DNA from: Eutypa lata
Taxonomy: Eukaryota; Ascomycota; Sordariomycetes; Xylariales; Diatrypaceae
DNA: 64,000 nucleotides
Assembly: GCA_022661535.1 (NCBI GenBank)
Contig: JAKULF010000003.1
Coordinates: forward strand, 3,534,001 to 3,598,000
Direction of reading: 5' to 3'
A program made the position numbers and the translations under genes. How positions within the stretch are numbered: position 1 is the first letter of the stretch; each line of letters opens with the position of its first letter. Shown in pieces: positions 1 to 12,716 of this stretch. The notes beneath the pieces are model-generated. The model did not search any database. It was given only the letters and a program-made list of their open reading frames with translations, and was not told the origin of the DNA.

Positions 1-867
1 TTTCCTTGAACACACCTAGCCTCTAGGTAGTTATCCTATGCAGTGCCCCTTGTTGTCAGTTGATCAAGAGCAAGCCTGATCCTGATTCGAATCCTCCTGT
101 ACTACCAACAATGATGATGATGAAAGTTATCGATGCTCAGAGGCGTTGGTGGCTGGTGTATTGATTGCACCCGGAGCAGTAGCACCGACGTTGATATGTT
201 ACGTCACTCATCATCAACTTTCCGTATGCGATATGAAACTCAACGTGCCGCTTCCTTCACTCATTGGCTCACGTTTCATCCCAGGCCCCAATTCTAACTT
301 TAGCTCCCCGCATGGTGGATTTCTTTTAGGTGTCTAGGGGCTGCTAATAAATCATTCTGGATTCATATGAAACTGACATCAGTGAATCCAACAGTTAAAA
401 ACACAAGAAATTCAATAGAGGAATTATTACCCGTCATATAAGCACAGGTCGCTATTGCTATATCTTCTTCAAGACGTAATCATAGCGTTATTATCGCCAC
501 CCGGTGTTGCTTTTTATACCCAATCGAGAGCGATTTAGTGACAACCTTGAAACCTACATACCTAACTTTTACGACGCTACCAATTAATTTTCCACATTGC
601 CTTGGCTACCTAGGTAAGACCCCTCATCTTTGCGAAGATTATTGTGTTAAAATACCAATGACATGCCTACCTAGTTCCATAGAGGAAGCGCATATACTCG
701 ACCTACGGACCTACGAAACCCTTCTCGGAGCCTCAAACCAGACAAATTTATTCTTGCCTCGCCCAGATGAGCTTGCGATTCCTCTGTTTAGAGAAGTTCA
801 ATACCCTTAAGTCCAGTGACATCAAACAACTTTATATCCTTCGTTAATCGCTTTCTATCTGCCCAAC
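1..867. other. Intergenic / upstream region, no gene seen
   Basis: I see no convincing gene here. The short open frames (for example around 538-810) lack codon structure, domains or splice support. The last few hundred bases are the probable promoter and 5' leader of the trehalose-synthase subunit gene that starts at 868. CCTAGGTA-type palindromic words occur here, as in several other spacers of the window. Confidence 0.6.
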
Positions 868-3800
868 ATGACCATCTTCCTGGCATCACTGTAAGTAAAA
901 AGTTCAAAGCTTTTTCCAAAAGAGGAATATTTTGATGCCCCACTCGAAGCTCCAAGTCAAATTGATTGGGCTACTATTGCTACCCTTCAGCCTTAACGAC
1001 TTCGAAGAGCTCAAGACGTCTCCAATTGACTCTATACATCATATGCTACCTACCCCGCAGTTCATTTCATCTAGTTACCGTCCTTGCGCAACTAGAGAGG
1101 CTAATTGAGTTCGATAACATCAGGTTTCTCCCTAAGACAGTTTACTTCAACCTCCCTGATGCGCCCCCTTCTATGGGCCGAGGGCAACGCAAATTAGCCT
1201 TACCTAAACCCGGCAAGAAACCAGCTCGCCCAGTTCTCGATACCCGACCTAGTCTCTTTCAACCTCATCCTGCGAACACTCCTCCAAGTACCCCTTCAGA
1301 TGACGAAGAGGCTATCTCAGATAGTCCATTCGCGAACGAAGATGGTTTGCGCATTCATGCCTCCGACGATATCGAGTTTCGAGCGAGGGATGAGGGAGCT
1401 ACCCAATGGGGCAACCTGCGCTTCCAACCACACCTGCGCGCCACCACACCTCCTCCCGCTTCCCTCTTCGAAGACTCTAGTACTTTCGAGAAAGCCAAGG
1501 AACTAGGAAGGCAAGGCATCTACCAACCTCGAACTACACGAAGCGACAGCCACGATAGAGTCTTCACGAACGCTAACTGGCGTGTCGTCAATGCCGAACA
1601 GGGGAATGGTGGCCTCCGTAGCGCTGCTGATGCCGCAGCACGAGATGGGTATGAAGGGGAATATACATGGGTAGGGACCCTCGGCATGCCGACGGATGCT
1701 CTCGAGGCTACTCAGCAGAAGGAAGATATTCATGACCGACTGGCTACCGAATTCAACATGTTGACAGTGTTCTGCTCCGACAAGGACTTCGACGGACACT
1801 ATCTCCATTTTTGCAAACAGATCCTCTGGCCCGTGTTCCATTATCAAATCCCGGACAACCCCAAGAGCAAGGCATTTGAGGATCACTCATGGAAGTTTTA
1901 TGTCAACGTCAACCAAGCCTTTGCAGATAAGATTGTGAAGAACTGGAAGCGCGGCGATACAATCTGGGTCCATGACTACCACCTACTTCTTGTTCCTGGC
2001 ATGATCCGCAAGAAGATCCCTGATGCCAAGATCGGATTATTCTTACATGTCGCCTTCCCTTCTTCCGAAGTCTTCAGGTGCCTTGCTGTCCGCAAGGAGC
2101 TCTTAGAGGGCATGCTCGGTGCCAATATGATTGGATTTCAGATTCACGAGTATACCCGCCATTTTCTTCAGACATGTAGTCGCATTCTCGGAGTGGAGGC
2201 GACCATAGACGGCATTCAGCTCGAAGATCGACTCGTCAACGTCACGAATCATGCGATTGGAATCGACCCTATCGAACTCGATGCCCACCGTGAAGAAGCC
2301 GAGGTGAAGAAATGGATCGATACCATGAAAGAACGATACAAGGACAAGAAGATCATCGTGGCTCGTGACAAGCTGGACCATGTCCGCGGTGTTCGCCAGA
2401 AGCTCCTCTCTTACGAGTTATTTCTTAACAAGAACCCGTCGTGGAGAGACCAGGTTGTTCTCATCCAAGTGGCACTATCTACTAGTGAGAAGAGTGACTT
2501 GGATGCAGCTGTCAGCGATATCGTCACAAGAGTAAACTCGTCGTGGGCTAGCCTCGCGTACCAACCCGTGTTGTACCTGAAGCAGGACATCCCGTACCAC
2601 CAGTATCTTGCTCTTTTGACGATTGCCGATGCTCTCATGATTACGAGTCAACGAGAGGGCATGAACTTAACTTCGCACGAATTCATCCATTGCCAAGATG
2701 GCAAATTTAGCGATACGCAGCACGGCTCCCTTATTCTATCCGAGTTCACTGGAACCTCGTCCCTCTTTGGTGGGAAGGAATTGTCTGTGAATCCTTGGAG
2801 CTATCGGCAATGCTCCGACGCCATCAAGCAGGCGCTTGAGATGTCTGATGAGGAGAAGTCTAGTCGTTGGGCTTCTCTTCACGGAGTTGTCCGCCAGCAT
2901 ACTGGTGGGCGCTGGTTTACCGAGTTTCTTTCACAACTTGACCGTGCCTACGACGAACAGCATTCTCATGACCAGACTTCAGTGCCTCGGTTGAACCTAA
3001 GCACGTTAGGTCAACGGTACACCCAGAGTCAAAAGCGTCTATTCTTCCTTGACCTTGAAGGCACACTTATTCCTTATGGGCCTATGAATGAAATCATTCC
3101 TATCAACCCACAGGTGAGCATTTATGGAAGCCATGTTTAAGATGAAGTTGGTGTTCTAACCTTGCTGTCTAGCGTGCACTTGGTGTCTTAGGCGACCTCG
3201 CGGAAGATACTCGCAATACTATCTATATCATGTCCGGCCGTACATGGCAAGAACTCGAACGACTGTTCCGCTTGGTTCCTAACCTGGGCCTCATCGCTGA
3301 GAATGGTGGTTTCATGAGGAAAGCTGGTCAAAGTTCTTGGACTGATCTCGCGGACCGTGAGAGAGTTGCGAGCTTCAAAGACTCGGTCAAGACTATCCTC
3401 CAATACTATCTCGAGCGTACGCCGGGTTCTGAGATCGAGGAGCGAAGCTGTTCTTTGATTTTCCATTACAAGAATGCCGAGGACTTTGAGCGAGCACAAC
3501 GACAGGCTAGTGACTGGACGGGTCATATCAACGAATCTTGCGAAGAGCAACGTGTTCACGCAACACAGCTGGAAACTTGCGTCATTGCGGAACCAATAGA
3601 CTGGACAAAGGAAAATGCTGCCGCTAAGATATACGAAAGCCATGTGGCCGAAAAAGGCTCACCAGATTTCCTTTTTGTAGTTGGAGATGGGCGAGAGGAC
3701 GAAAAGGTCTTCAAATGGGCCAATCACTTGAACAGGGATGGTTCCGTAAAGGATGCTGTCACCGTCAGCTTAGGCAATCGCAACACCGAGGCCAAGGCTA

Positions 3801-3918
3801 CTCTAACTCAAGGCGTTAGCGGTAAGTTCAACCCCGTAAGCTATACACGGGTCTTAGGTATACTAAACATTCTACAGGTGTTCTCGTGACATTACAGAAA
3901 CTTGCTGGGTTATCCTAA
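868..3918 (+). CDS. Trehalose-6-phosphate synthase/phosphatase complex, regulatory-type subunit (TPS3/TSL1-like)
   Basis: Four exons fit: 868-890, 1124-3113, 3173-3821, 3878-3918, giving 900 residues. The tiny first exon encodes MTIFLAS and is chosen because it joins in frame to FLPKTVYFNLPD, the usual N-terminus of this fungal family; the open frame upstream of 1124 is intronic. A GT20 glycosyltransferase domain (about residues 180-600, with WVHDYHLLLVPGM and REGMNLTSHEF) precedes a HAD trehalose-phosphatase-like domain (about 645-890). Active-site signatures are degenerate: the phosphatase DxDGT reads DLEGT near 651-655, and the synthase RLDYxKG-type motif reads KLDHVRG. By family knowledge this fits a structural or regulatory subunit of the cytosolic trehalose synthase complex rather than the catalytic TPS1 or TPS2 enzymes. 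Loss of activity is inferred. Confidence 0.9.
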
Positions 3919-4978
3919 ACACCCACGCATTGGCCAACTTAAGTAAGGCGTGGTTCGCCTATCAACCCCCCTATTTCGAGTTCTGCTCGGGTGTATTACT
4001 AGCATTTCATGCATGACGAAGCGACGAGACATGGCGCACACAGTGGTTTCCTTCCTGATTCATGTTTCCTTCAGGGTTATCTGGGCACGGACAACCCAGT
4101 TTTCTACTGTATCTCTTTATTGGGCTGTAGAATAGAGCTAGCAATGGGCATTTCCAAGACAGGCGTGGAGAAGGATAGATAATGATGGTATTGAGGATCA
4201 ATAGGATGGGAGGAATACACCACGTTAAAGGAGTACATGAATGACTTGGTGGGCATGTTACTACGGCTAGATTAAGCCGGGGATGGTGTTATTGAACAGA
4301 ATAGAGTCAGCCAGATTAGAATTATTAAATCTAAGACTTCCTCAAGAAGACATCACACTTTGCTGTGTGTAGATCACGTTGTCCTAAGTCTATTAATACT
4401 TCTCTACTGGTGCCAGTGCCCCGATATTAGTGTAGCGCTTTACTTAGCTAACGGCTACGCTAGAGTTCGTCGATTCGACCTAGGTAAATCAAATAGCGTC
4501 ATGACAACTGAAGATGCCGAGGCTTGCGTATCGTAACCCCAGTATGGAAATATCCCCCTACTTCGGATTAGCGTACGAATCTTCTAGTTGCGGAGATATG
4601 TATTACCAATCGTAGAACAACTCCCGAGGCTGAATAATACAGTAGATCAATGGGCATCTTGATCCAGTCTTGATCTCCATCTTCGGCCCTTATGAGCGAA
4701 GTCCAGTAGCGGATAGATCGGCTATTATAAATTCAAGTGATACCCTCGTCTGCTCCAAGATTGTTTTTCACCTTTGCAACTTAATCACATCTTTCGACAT
4801 TGTAAAGTTACACGCGCAATTACAAACCACCCCCCATATTTGCGTGAAACCTTAGATTATAGTACCTATTCTATCCATTACTCCGTTCTCCTTCACCTTT
4901 CTCAATACGCGAACGACCAACGATCAACCAATTAACCAAACCAAATACCAAGAACAAACCCCCTGTACCCCATTCACA
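3919..4978. other. Intergenic, no gene seen
   Basis: About 1 kb containing only short open frames without family resemblance. The right end carries a pyrimidine-rich leader running into the EthD-type gene start at 4979. Nothing else recognised. Confidence 0.6.
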
Positions 4979-5299
4979 ATGCCCGCAACGCTCGTCCTCG
5001 CCTACCCCCGTGGCGCCGAGGTCGACCTGGCCTACTACACGGGCAAGCACCTAGCCATCGCGCTTCCGGCCCTAAAGCAGGCCGGGCTGAAGAGCTGGCG
5101 CGTGAGCAAGGCGGCGGCCGGGGACCACGAGGTGATCGTGTTCCTCGAGTTCGACAGCCTCGCGAGCATCGCCGCCCTGTCGGCCCCCGGCACCGAGGCG
5201 AGCCGGAATGCCGCGGCCGAGGATCTGCCGAACTACTCCAAGCTGCCACCTGTTCGGTGGGTCGTCGAGGAGATTGCTAGTGAGGTTTTGGTGGGTTGA
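4979..5299 (+). CDS. EthD-family dimeric alpha/beta-barrel protein
   Basis: A single-exon gene of 106 residues starting at an ATG in an A-rich leader. The N-terminus MPATLVLAYPRG, followed by VDLAYYTGKHLAIALPALKQ and the GLKSWRV segment, matches the EthD/ferredoxin-like small-barrel pattern: a beta strand with an invariant-like YP, then a Y-Y...H motif and a helix. The length of about 100 residues is typical. Family members are cytosolic dimers, often of unknown substrate, sometimes acting as cyclases or in degradation pathways. The gene is strikingly GC-rich against its AT-rich surroundings. No pathway partner is adjacent, so a specific reaction cannot be named. Confidence 0.75.
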   Translation: MPATLVLAYPRGAEVDLAYYTGKHLAIALPALKQAGLKSWRVSKAAAGDHEVIVFLEFDSLASIAALSAPGTEASRNAAAEDLPNYSKLPPVRWVVEEIASEVLVG

Positions 5300-6627
5300 G
5301 TTTATGTAGGTGGAGAGGGATGGATGGCAGGATGGCTACTGTTTTTAAGGGGTTGAGGGAGGTGGAGGTGGAGGTGGAGAGATAGGGCAGAGGATCGATT
5401 GATCATGTGACAACCGAAGCAGCTGCAGTTAGATCAGTGTCAATACCATCACTACTTCAACCAGTATAATGAATACGTATCAAGGAGCTTCAGCTACTAC
5501 GCTTTATAACCGAACTCGTTCTCATGTGATAGATGTGCACTAGTACGCAGTTTGTTATGTAACTAAACTATGAGCTCTATTTAGGCCTAATCCACAAGGA
5601 CAGGCAAGGTCGGAATCCCCCTATATATAAGAAAACAACCATCTTACGTTCCTTCTGTGAACCGCCTCGAATGGGCTGCTTTACAGCTTTGTTCGACCTT
5701 CTTCACCCCCCTATTCTAGAGACATTTAGGTACCGAGCAAAACCTCCGGGCTACCCGAGCCGGTGGAGTGGATTAACCTATTGCCGACTATCCCCTTTAC
5801 CCCTAAGTATCGTCATAGAGGGGTTCATAAACAGTCAACTGATCTTGTGAGTATATATATCTCTAGTTTCCGGCCAGAAATATTATGTGTCGTGATGAAT
5901 GACCATGAAATATACAACGGGATTCTCACAATACACAGACCCGTGTACTAAGTTGGGGGATACGGTGGCCCCCTCTTCTGAATCGTAGATATGACTTTGT
6001 ATGAGCCACATAAGTATGGCTTTTCACTATTTCCGTATATACTGAACTACCGATCAGTTAAATACGACGGAAACAATATTATCTTACCATTGGTGAAGCT
6101 AATACTGGTTCGGGGAATTGCCGCCATGCCGGCGTTTTCGGTTCGGAGCTTGGCAATCTTGAGAGATAGATTACGGCTAAATTACCCATCATGCAGCGCG
6201 ACAACGTACATATAACAGCCAACTATTAATACAAAATCTTGCATACCAGAACTATCCACATAGACCTTACTATTCGTTGGCAGTAGGGATACAAATATCG
6301 GTATGGATGCCAAGGCTAATGAGTAGCACAACATCCGTTATTATACCAGTTGATAGGTAGCTACCCCAATTTAACCACTAGAAAGGGACATATTATCTTA
6401 ACCCATAAATAGCGTAGATAGTGTTGCACTCAAAACAACATTTGGCAAGTGCCGTGATCTTCGACTTGAGCCGGGAATATAGGCCGAACGAGGCAGGCTT
6501 AAACAGGGTTCTGGACCCTCCCTACTGCCCATCCACGTCCTATACAAAATGAACCGAGCACCTCAGACTCCGAAAGATTGGGGATATACCTAAGCTTTTC
6601 AACATCGCGAGCAAGAAATAAGACAAG
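5300..6627. other. Intergenic, no gene seen
   Basis: About 1.3 kb of AT-rich sequence. Open frames near 5763-5951 and 5991-6215 have no recognisable domain and AT-biased codons. A GGTGGAGGTGGAGGTGGAG-like G-rich repeat lies at about 5356-5378, just downstream of the EthD gene. Confidence 0.55.
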
Positions 6628-7611
6628 ATGCAATCGATTTTACTAGTGTGCATGGGCCTCGCAACCCGAGCGGCGGCGGCCTGCAGTCGAGAACTGCTCC
6701 AGGAGGCGACAGCGGCGTACATCGAAGCGCAAGCCGCGGGCGAGCCGAGCTTCAGCGTCTTGGCCAGCAACGTTAGCTACACGGAGAACGACACGCCGAC
6801 GGATATCACGAAGGGGGTGCTCAGCCAGCCCATCACCATCGACTTTGACCGTAGCCTGCTCGACACCACGCAGTGCGCCACGTTCACGGAGCTGTCAGCC
6901 GCCACTAGCGAGCATCCCTACGTCATCCATACGCGCATGCTCTTCACCGACGAGAAGATCACGACCGTCCAGTCGGTCGTCACGGATGCGGGCGACTGGT
7001 TGTTCAACGCGACCGGTCATCTGTACTGGACGAGTCAGGAAAAGTGGGATCCCATCCCCGAGGCCGATCGAGATAGGTGAGCAATGAATAATCCTTTTTT
7101 TCCATTCCTTTAATATAGATCATATCCCAGACCTCTTGTTCACGGTCACACTATTTCGTTAGCTAGAGACTTCCTAGACGGTGCTGTGAGCTTATAGAAA
7201 GCTCTCAAGCCGTGCTAAGAACAGTATTTGCTGACTCCTGAACGTGGATAAAGCCGAGAGGTTATCCAAGCTGCCGGCGACGCCTACCTCGACAGCTGGA
7301 CCGACGCCAGCGTCAAGGTGCCGTACGGGACTCCCTGCGCCCGGCTCGAAGGTGGTGCGTACACGGGGGAGAGGAGCCCAACGACCAACACGTGCACGAT
7401 GCCCCAGTTCCCGGAGGATTTCACCATCGAGAACCGCCGGTACATCATCGACGAGGAAGTAGGAGGGCTTGATATCTTCAACGACTTTCCGTTCATCGAC
7501 CTCACGGCGCCCGATGGCACGCCAAGCAGCAATTTCATCAGGGTCGTAGCGGGTACGATCCGCAATATTCACGAGCTCACCGTGTGTGGAGCCCCAAACT
7601 GTGGGAGATAA
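6628..7611 (+). CDS. Secreted DUF8021-type protein
   Basis: Two exons, 6628-7076 and 7254-7611, joined across a 177-base intron with GTGAGC donor and AAAG acceptor. The join is chosen because it restores the frame and gives EADRDSREVIQAAGDAYLD, which reads through in the style of the family; about 268 residues result. A hydrophobic signal peptide (MQSILLVCMGLATRAAA) precedes CSRELL. Later conserved-looking segments are SNVSYTEND, the DTTQCATFTEL stretch, GDWLFNATGHLYW, VPYGTPCARLEGGAYTG and NRRYIIDE. The function of DUF8021 proteins is unknown; they are mostly secreted by plant-associated and saprobic ascomycetes. The coding part is GC-rich compared with its flanks. The family call is from recall of conserved segments, not a search. 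Confidence 0.75.
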
Positions 7612-9958
7612 GATGAATCTTGTCGTGAGTTGAGCATATCGTATAAAGGATAAACCAGGATATATTGAGATACCTATGACACTCATTTGAAATATCTTAT
7701 AGTGAGCAGGTTACTACCTACCATATCAATATAAGAGAACAGTGATATTGGTTGCATGGGATGCTCTTTGGTATTGCACTTGGGCTATGATAATAAATAT
7801 TGATCAATGGTTGTTAAATAATACCAAATCCCCTGCCTTATACTCCAAAGTCTGTAGAGTACGTTTCATATAATACCCTGATGTGAGTGTTATGAAAAGG
7901 CACACTGACAGCACTTGTAATATGGGTAGTACAGAGTAGTGGGTGGTCCCATCTTTGCTTCTCCAAACCAGAGACATCAAATAGTTAGGCTATAGTGATT
8001 AGAATAGTAGGGAATGTTTTCCCAGTCGTAGTAGGACTATGGGATTCTCTCGTTGCGGTTAGGGTTATATATTATGATTCTGTTGAAGTGATTGACAATG
8101 AGTTCGATGTTATGTTTTTCATACATGGGTTTGTGGTTATCTTCTTCATTTTGTTCATACGATTTCACCAGAAGACCAGGCGTCCAAACGTTATTAGTTT
8201 GAACCCTTATTAGAGCTTGTATCCAATTTTATTTGTTGATAAGCTAGCCGAAACTACCAAATTAACATCATACTTAGCTAGAGTAACCAGTTCCAGTGCG
8301 AAGCAATGGCATTGGTTTCTTCCGGGAAAGCATTAAGTAGCTCCTGCTTCGCATGGTCTCCTCGAGGTATTCTCTGGAGGTCCTTAAAAAGGACAATTAA
8401 CCTGGATCCAACCTCAGCACCAATGGGAGATCCGGGGTTCAGTAGGATCTCGGCTACTATGATGAACTCTTTCTTGTAAGTACCTAACGGCAGAGATTGT
8501 GATGCCACTGAATATCGCACTCGGATGTGGATACTGCAGACGCAAGCCGTTCCTAGATAATAGTAAGGGTTGCATGCGTTAGTACTGGCATGGCAAAGTA
8601 ATCTGCTACAATCATGATTTCACCCAAGTTCCGAGTCACTCAGGTGGACGGCCAGGCATCAAAAGCTGTCTCCATTGCCTTATGCCTTCTGTGATTCCCA
8701 TATCAGTCCCTCATATACATGATTGTGTAGCTAGAAATTCTTAACTTAAGACCCCTCATGAACATATTCAATTATGAATCGAACCATGGGACGATTGATA
8801 CCCCGGATATCAACAGTATGGCTCTCCCTTTCCTAAGGATAGCTAGCTATCAGGCATTGACGATCATAAGCTAACATGAATGCATAACTCACAGAGAAAT
8901 ATCCTAAGATTAGCCTGCGGAAGAAATTACTCCAGCTAACACATCTATGTGAACAGCATATGCGTCCAGCCCTCCGTTAACTATAACTCGGGTATTACAT
9001 ATTGATAAACCTAATATAAACTCTATTACTTAATTGTTCATTAATGTCATATTTACCAAATATCATAATTAATTATCTTAATATGCTTTATATCTCGGTC
9101 TCCCAAGGAATGATTTTAAGAAGCAAATACTCCGACGTAAAATAAATCCAGCCTCGTTTCGGAGACATGTTGTCTGTTCGTCGTCGTACTCTTCACATTT
9201 ATTGGACAGCTAGGTTGTAATAACAACACCATAGAAACCTGGGAGTGAAACGCCTTATACTCACCAAATGTGGTGAGAAGAACATGTTCAGCAACAAGTA
9301 AACGGTGACGGGAATGGGTGAAATGTTGGCTCAGAAGTAATAAAAAAAAAAAAAGAAAAGATTCACTCCTGAGACATTAAAAAGCTATGGCAGTATTTTT
9401 ATCCATCGCGTATTATTATCGATGCCATTATGGATACCAGTATGGCGTGGAATATTCATTACTATTGTCGAAGGTTTGATAGACGACGCCCTTGGGAAAG
9501 ACGAGAGCAATGGAAAAGTATATTTAGACGGTAAGATTCTGTGGATCTTTACTTATTGACTTCGGAGAAACATCACTATAGTATATAGCTAAAGATGTAT
9601 GCGCACAATTAGTATTTGTGGGGTGCATCTTATGAAACTAATATGGGGAGACATTATCTGATATAATGCTATTCTGATAGGATTAGGTTGGCATTCACGA
9701 CTTACCAATATACCTGGTTCACCTTAAGCATACTATCGCCCAAGAATAAGAGTTCGTTAAAAATAGCAAAGAAATATGTCATCCTTAGCTCAACGTAGTC
9801 AATATTGCCTAAAATTCGAATAAATTAAAAAATAAATATAAGTATACATACGCGTTGGAATGCTTGCGTGTTCTATAACAAACTAAGAAGATTTCTTCTT
9901 CGTTGACTAATACTAATAATTGGAGTCTAGAATTTTGAAGGGGACGGTTTATCCACCA
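7612..9958. other. Long AT-rich spacer, possible gene relic at 8278-8520 (minus)
   Basis: About 2.3 kb without a supported gene. The minus-strand open frame at 8278-8520 (80 residues) has more balanced codon use than its surroundings and contains GAEVGSRLIVLFKDLQ, but no family is recognised and no flanking exons are found, so it is at most a relic. An A-rich run lies near 9341-9358. The rest is strongly AT-biased. Confidence 0.4.
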
Positions 9959-11720
9959 TCACAATGGCCGCCTGACAAACACATTTCTCTCCCAACCATC
10001 AATACCATCAACGACCGTCTCCCGTACCAGCTCGTATTTGCCAACCTTAGGAAGAATAACGGCCCACACAAGCCAATACACACCGCCGGCGAAGATGATA
10101 CCAAATCCAACAACGCAGTGAATCCAATACGGCAGGGTCTCGTACGCGTTCTGGTCCGGAGAAGGCGGCGGTACAAAGGGAGCAATGACAAGGTAGACGT
10201 TGCTAAACAGGAAGAAAACCACGACGGGCAACGTGGCGCTGATAGGTGGGTTCCAGTTCCAGGCGTTGCGGTTGAGGTACAGATACAGCAGGCCGCCGGC
10301 GACGAATGCGTTGACGATGGCCAGCGGATACGAGATGACGTTAAGGATGAAGTTGTAGGCGTCCCCAGGGGGTGGTGCTAGCATGATGATGACGGACACG
10401 AGCCAGTGCTCGAAGAGGCCCGCGAGCGGGGCGTTGAACGGCCGGTTGCTGGCCCAGAACCGCGAGAAGGGAAGGATGCCCTCGCGCCCGAGTTCCTGCA
10501 CTAGCCTACCCTGCGAGAAGATGACGCTGAGCACGTTGCCGAAGGCCGACAGGGCCACGAAGACGGACAGGGCTCTCTCGGCCTTCTCGCCGAACACGTT
10601 GCGGAACAGAGACGCCGCCACCAGCCGCCCCGACTGCAGGATCTCCTCCTTGGGCACCGCTGCGAAATATGCGACGTTGACCAGCATGTAAAGCACCGCG
10701 ACGGAGGCGATCGCCGTCGGTGCCGCGATCTTCAGCGTGCGAACGGGATTCCTTGTCTCGCTAAGCGCGTAGTTGGCGTTGCTGTAGCCGATGTAGGACC
10801 AGATGACATTGTATAACGCGGTGACGACACCATAAGCGCTGCCAGTGGTTCCCTCGAAGGCGTTGGTGAAGTTATCCGGCTTCTTCTCAAGTTTGACGCC
10901 CCCGCCGAGGGCGACCCAGCCAGCCACCACGATAATCAAGATGATGATGAGCTTGATAGTTCCCAGGAGATTCTGTAGGCGCAGACTATGGGTTGAAAGT
11001 TAGCACTATAACATCTAGCGTAACGTCTGGGAGGGGTGTTAGTTGTAAAGGTGGATGACTCCTTACGTACCCCCACTTCAGAGCCAGTCCGTGTATTAAG
11101 AAAGCGACGGTCACGCAGGCCAATCCAATACCACGCTGATTCCACCGGTCTACCTCTACATTGGCGGCATGGAGAATGTATTCGCCGAAGACGACCGAGT
11201 TGCTCGCCGCCCAACCTAACAGGACGACATAGCCTGTGTAGAGGCCCGTGGTCAAGAATTTCGGCTTCCGGTACACGTACTCGAGGTAGTTCTTCTCCCC
11301 GCCGTTCTTCGGGATCGCGGTGCCGAACTCGAGGTAGACCGCCGTCCCGGCGGCCGCTATCAGCATTCCCGCCACCCATATGAAAAGAGAAAGCCCTACG
11401 CTTCCCGATAGCGATAGAATGGCGCCGGGCGTGGCGAAGATGCCGGTACCGATGACTCGGTTGAAGATGAGGAAGATGGCGGAGAAGACGCCGATCTGGC
11501 GCTTATGATCGCGCGCAATCTGCAGATCCTCTGTGTCCTTTGATGTTAGCAAATAAACTCGCCTTAGGTGCAACAATCGAGGGGCGGCACGAGATAGCAA
11601 TGTATCGCAAGCTTTGTATCACATACCGTTATCATAGCCTGGGGTCTCACCGGTTGAGTCTTCATCTTTCAACGGGGACGGTGCTTTCGTTATGGGTACG
11701 GCTGAGTCGCTCGACATCAT
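9959..11720 (-). CDS. APC-superfamily amino-acid permease, high-affinity methionine permease (MUP1)-like
   Basis: Three exons on the minus strand, 11720-11627, 11530-11071 and 10985-9959, encode 526 residues. The first exon ends at AACG/GTATGT and joins at CACAG/AGG; the second intron has a GTACGTAAGG donor. The soluble N-terminus (about 45 residues) is followed by RQIGVFSAIFLIFNRVIGTG, the typical first transmembrane helix of LAT/MUP-type transporters, then about eleven more hydrophobic segments. IWSYIGYSNANYALSETRNP matches the conserved loop of fungal methionine permeases. The protein should sit in the plasma membrane and import methionine or related amino acids. Substrate specificity is inferred from resemblance only. 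No metabolic partner is adjacent. Confidence 0.85.
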
Positions 11721-12716
11721 GAATTCCAATCGTCAAGCACGGCCAACTTAGAGTGGGTAGACTAATCGGACACCAAACCAAATCACTTAACGCTCTCTAC
11801 TAATTAGAGGCTATGTAGATCAGAGTCCTAAGAGAGAACGAGCGCAGTATTAATTAGCGGGCGGCCTTCCATTAATTAATATTTGAATCATGTAACATAT
11901 TTGCCTCCCGCCAAGTTCTCGGTATGATCACGTCTTCGTACGTGATCGCGTTGTCCGAGCTTATATTTCGGTCAAATAAGATCTTTGAAGGCCATTCTTA
12001 CGCCATTCGAAATTTTGGTGCACGAAGGCGTCATCGCCTGGGCCCCATCTAAACGCATAACTACACCTAGCCGGCAATCAGGTTAGCCACGAGTCCCAAA
12101 CGACATGCCTTTTTTGGAAGATACTATTGCGTAAAAATAATGTACGCGAGAGATGACAGATGCCACAGCAACAGCTGAAAAACTGAAAACTTCTCATTGC
12201 ACGACATGACCGACAGTAGCGAGAAGGCGTCACCGTCTGGAACAAATTTTTCTAAACGGATATTTCTATTAAAGGAAGCTTGGTTCTGTTGTACGCAGAA
12301 ATGGAGCAAAGTGATTGGTCAATGCAATAATGGCTCTAGCTAAGGACGTTCCCTATTGGAAAATTTTGTCATTTCTACTATTTAACACATTAAGGCGTTG
12401 AAATAACCCTAGTTCCCGTGGTGAAGTTCTAGAACGATTTCAATACTAACCGTATCCCTTCCTGTCATATATTCATAGAGGAAAATAATAATAGTCAAGT
12501 ATATAGCTAGGACTGAATTTCTACTGACTATGTACAAGGTCTCGTGACTAGAAGGGGATGCAGGCCCAGTCGCATTCATTTATCATCCCATTTCATGATA
12601 CAAGACGATGAGATATTTTGAACCTAAAAGCAAAGTTCATTTGAAATGAGATATATTTTGTTAGGATACATGTTAGTCTCAATTATATTCTAGAAGGTAT
12701 AATCGTACCAATGCTG
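11721..12716. other. Intergenic, no gene seen
   Basis: About 1 kb, AT-rich toward the right. The proximal part is the presumed promoter of the permease transcribed leftward from 11720. TTAATTAAT-like words near 11850-11880 are the only notable composition feature. Confidence 0.55.

Noticed and set aside
538..810. A 90-residue open frame before the trehalose gene
   Set aside because: It has no recognisable content and lies in the promoter region; the first codon is not ATG.
966..1123. N-terminal extension of the trehalose subunit from the upstream ATG at 966
   Set aside because: A small exon at 868-890 splices to 1124 and gives the conserved family N-terminus; the extension lies in the intron.
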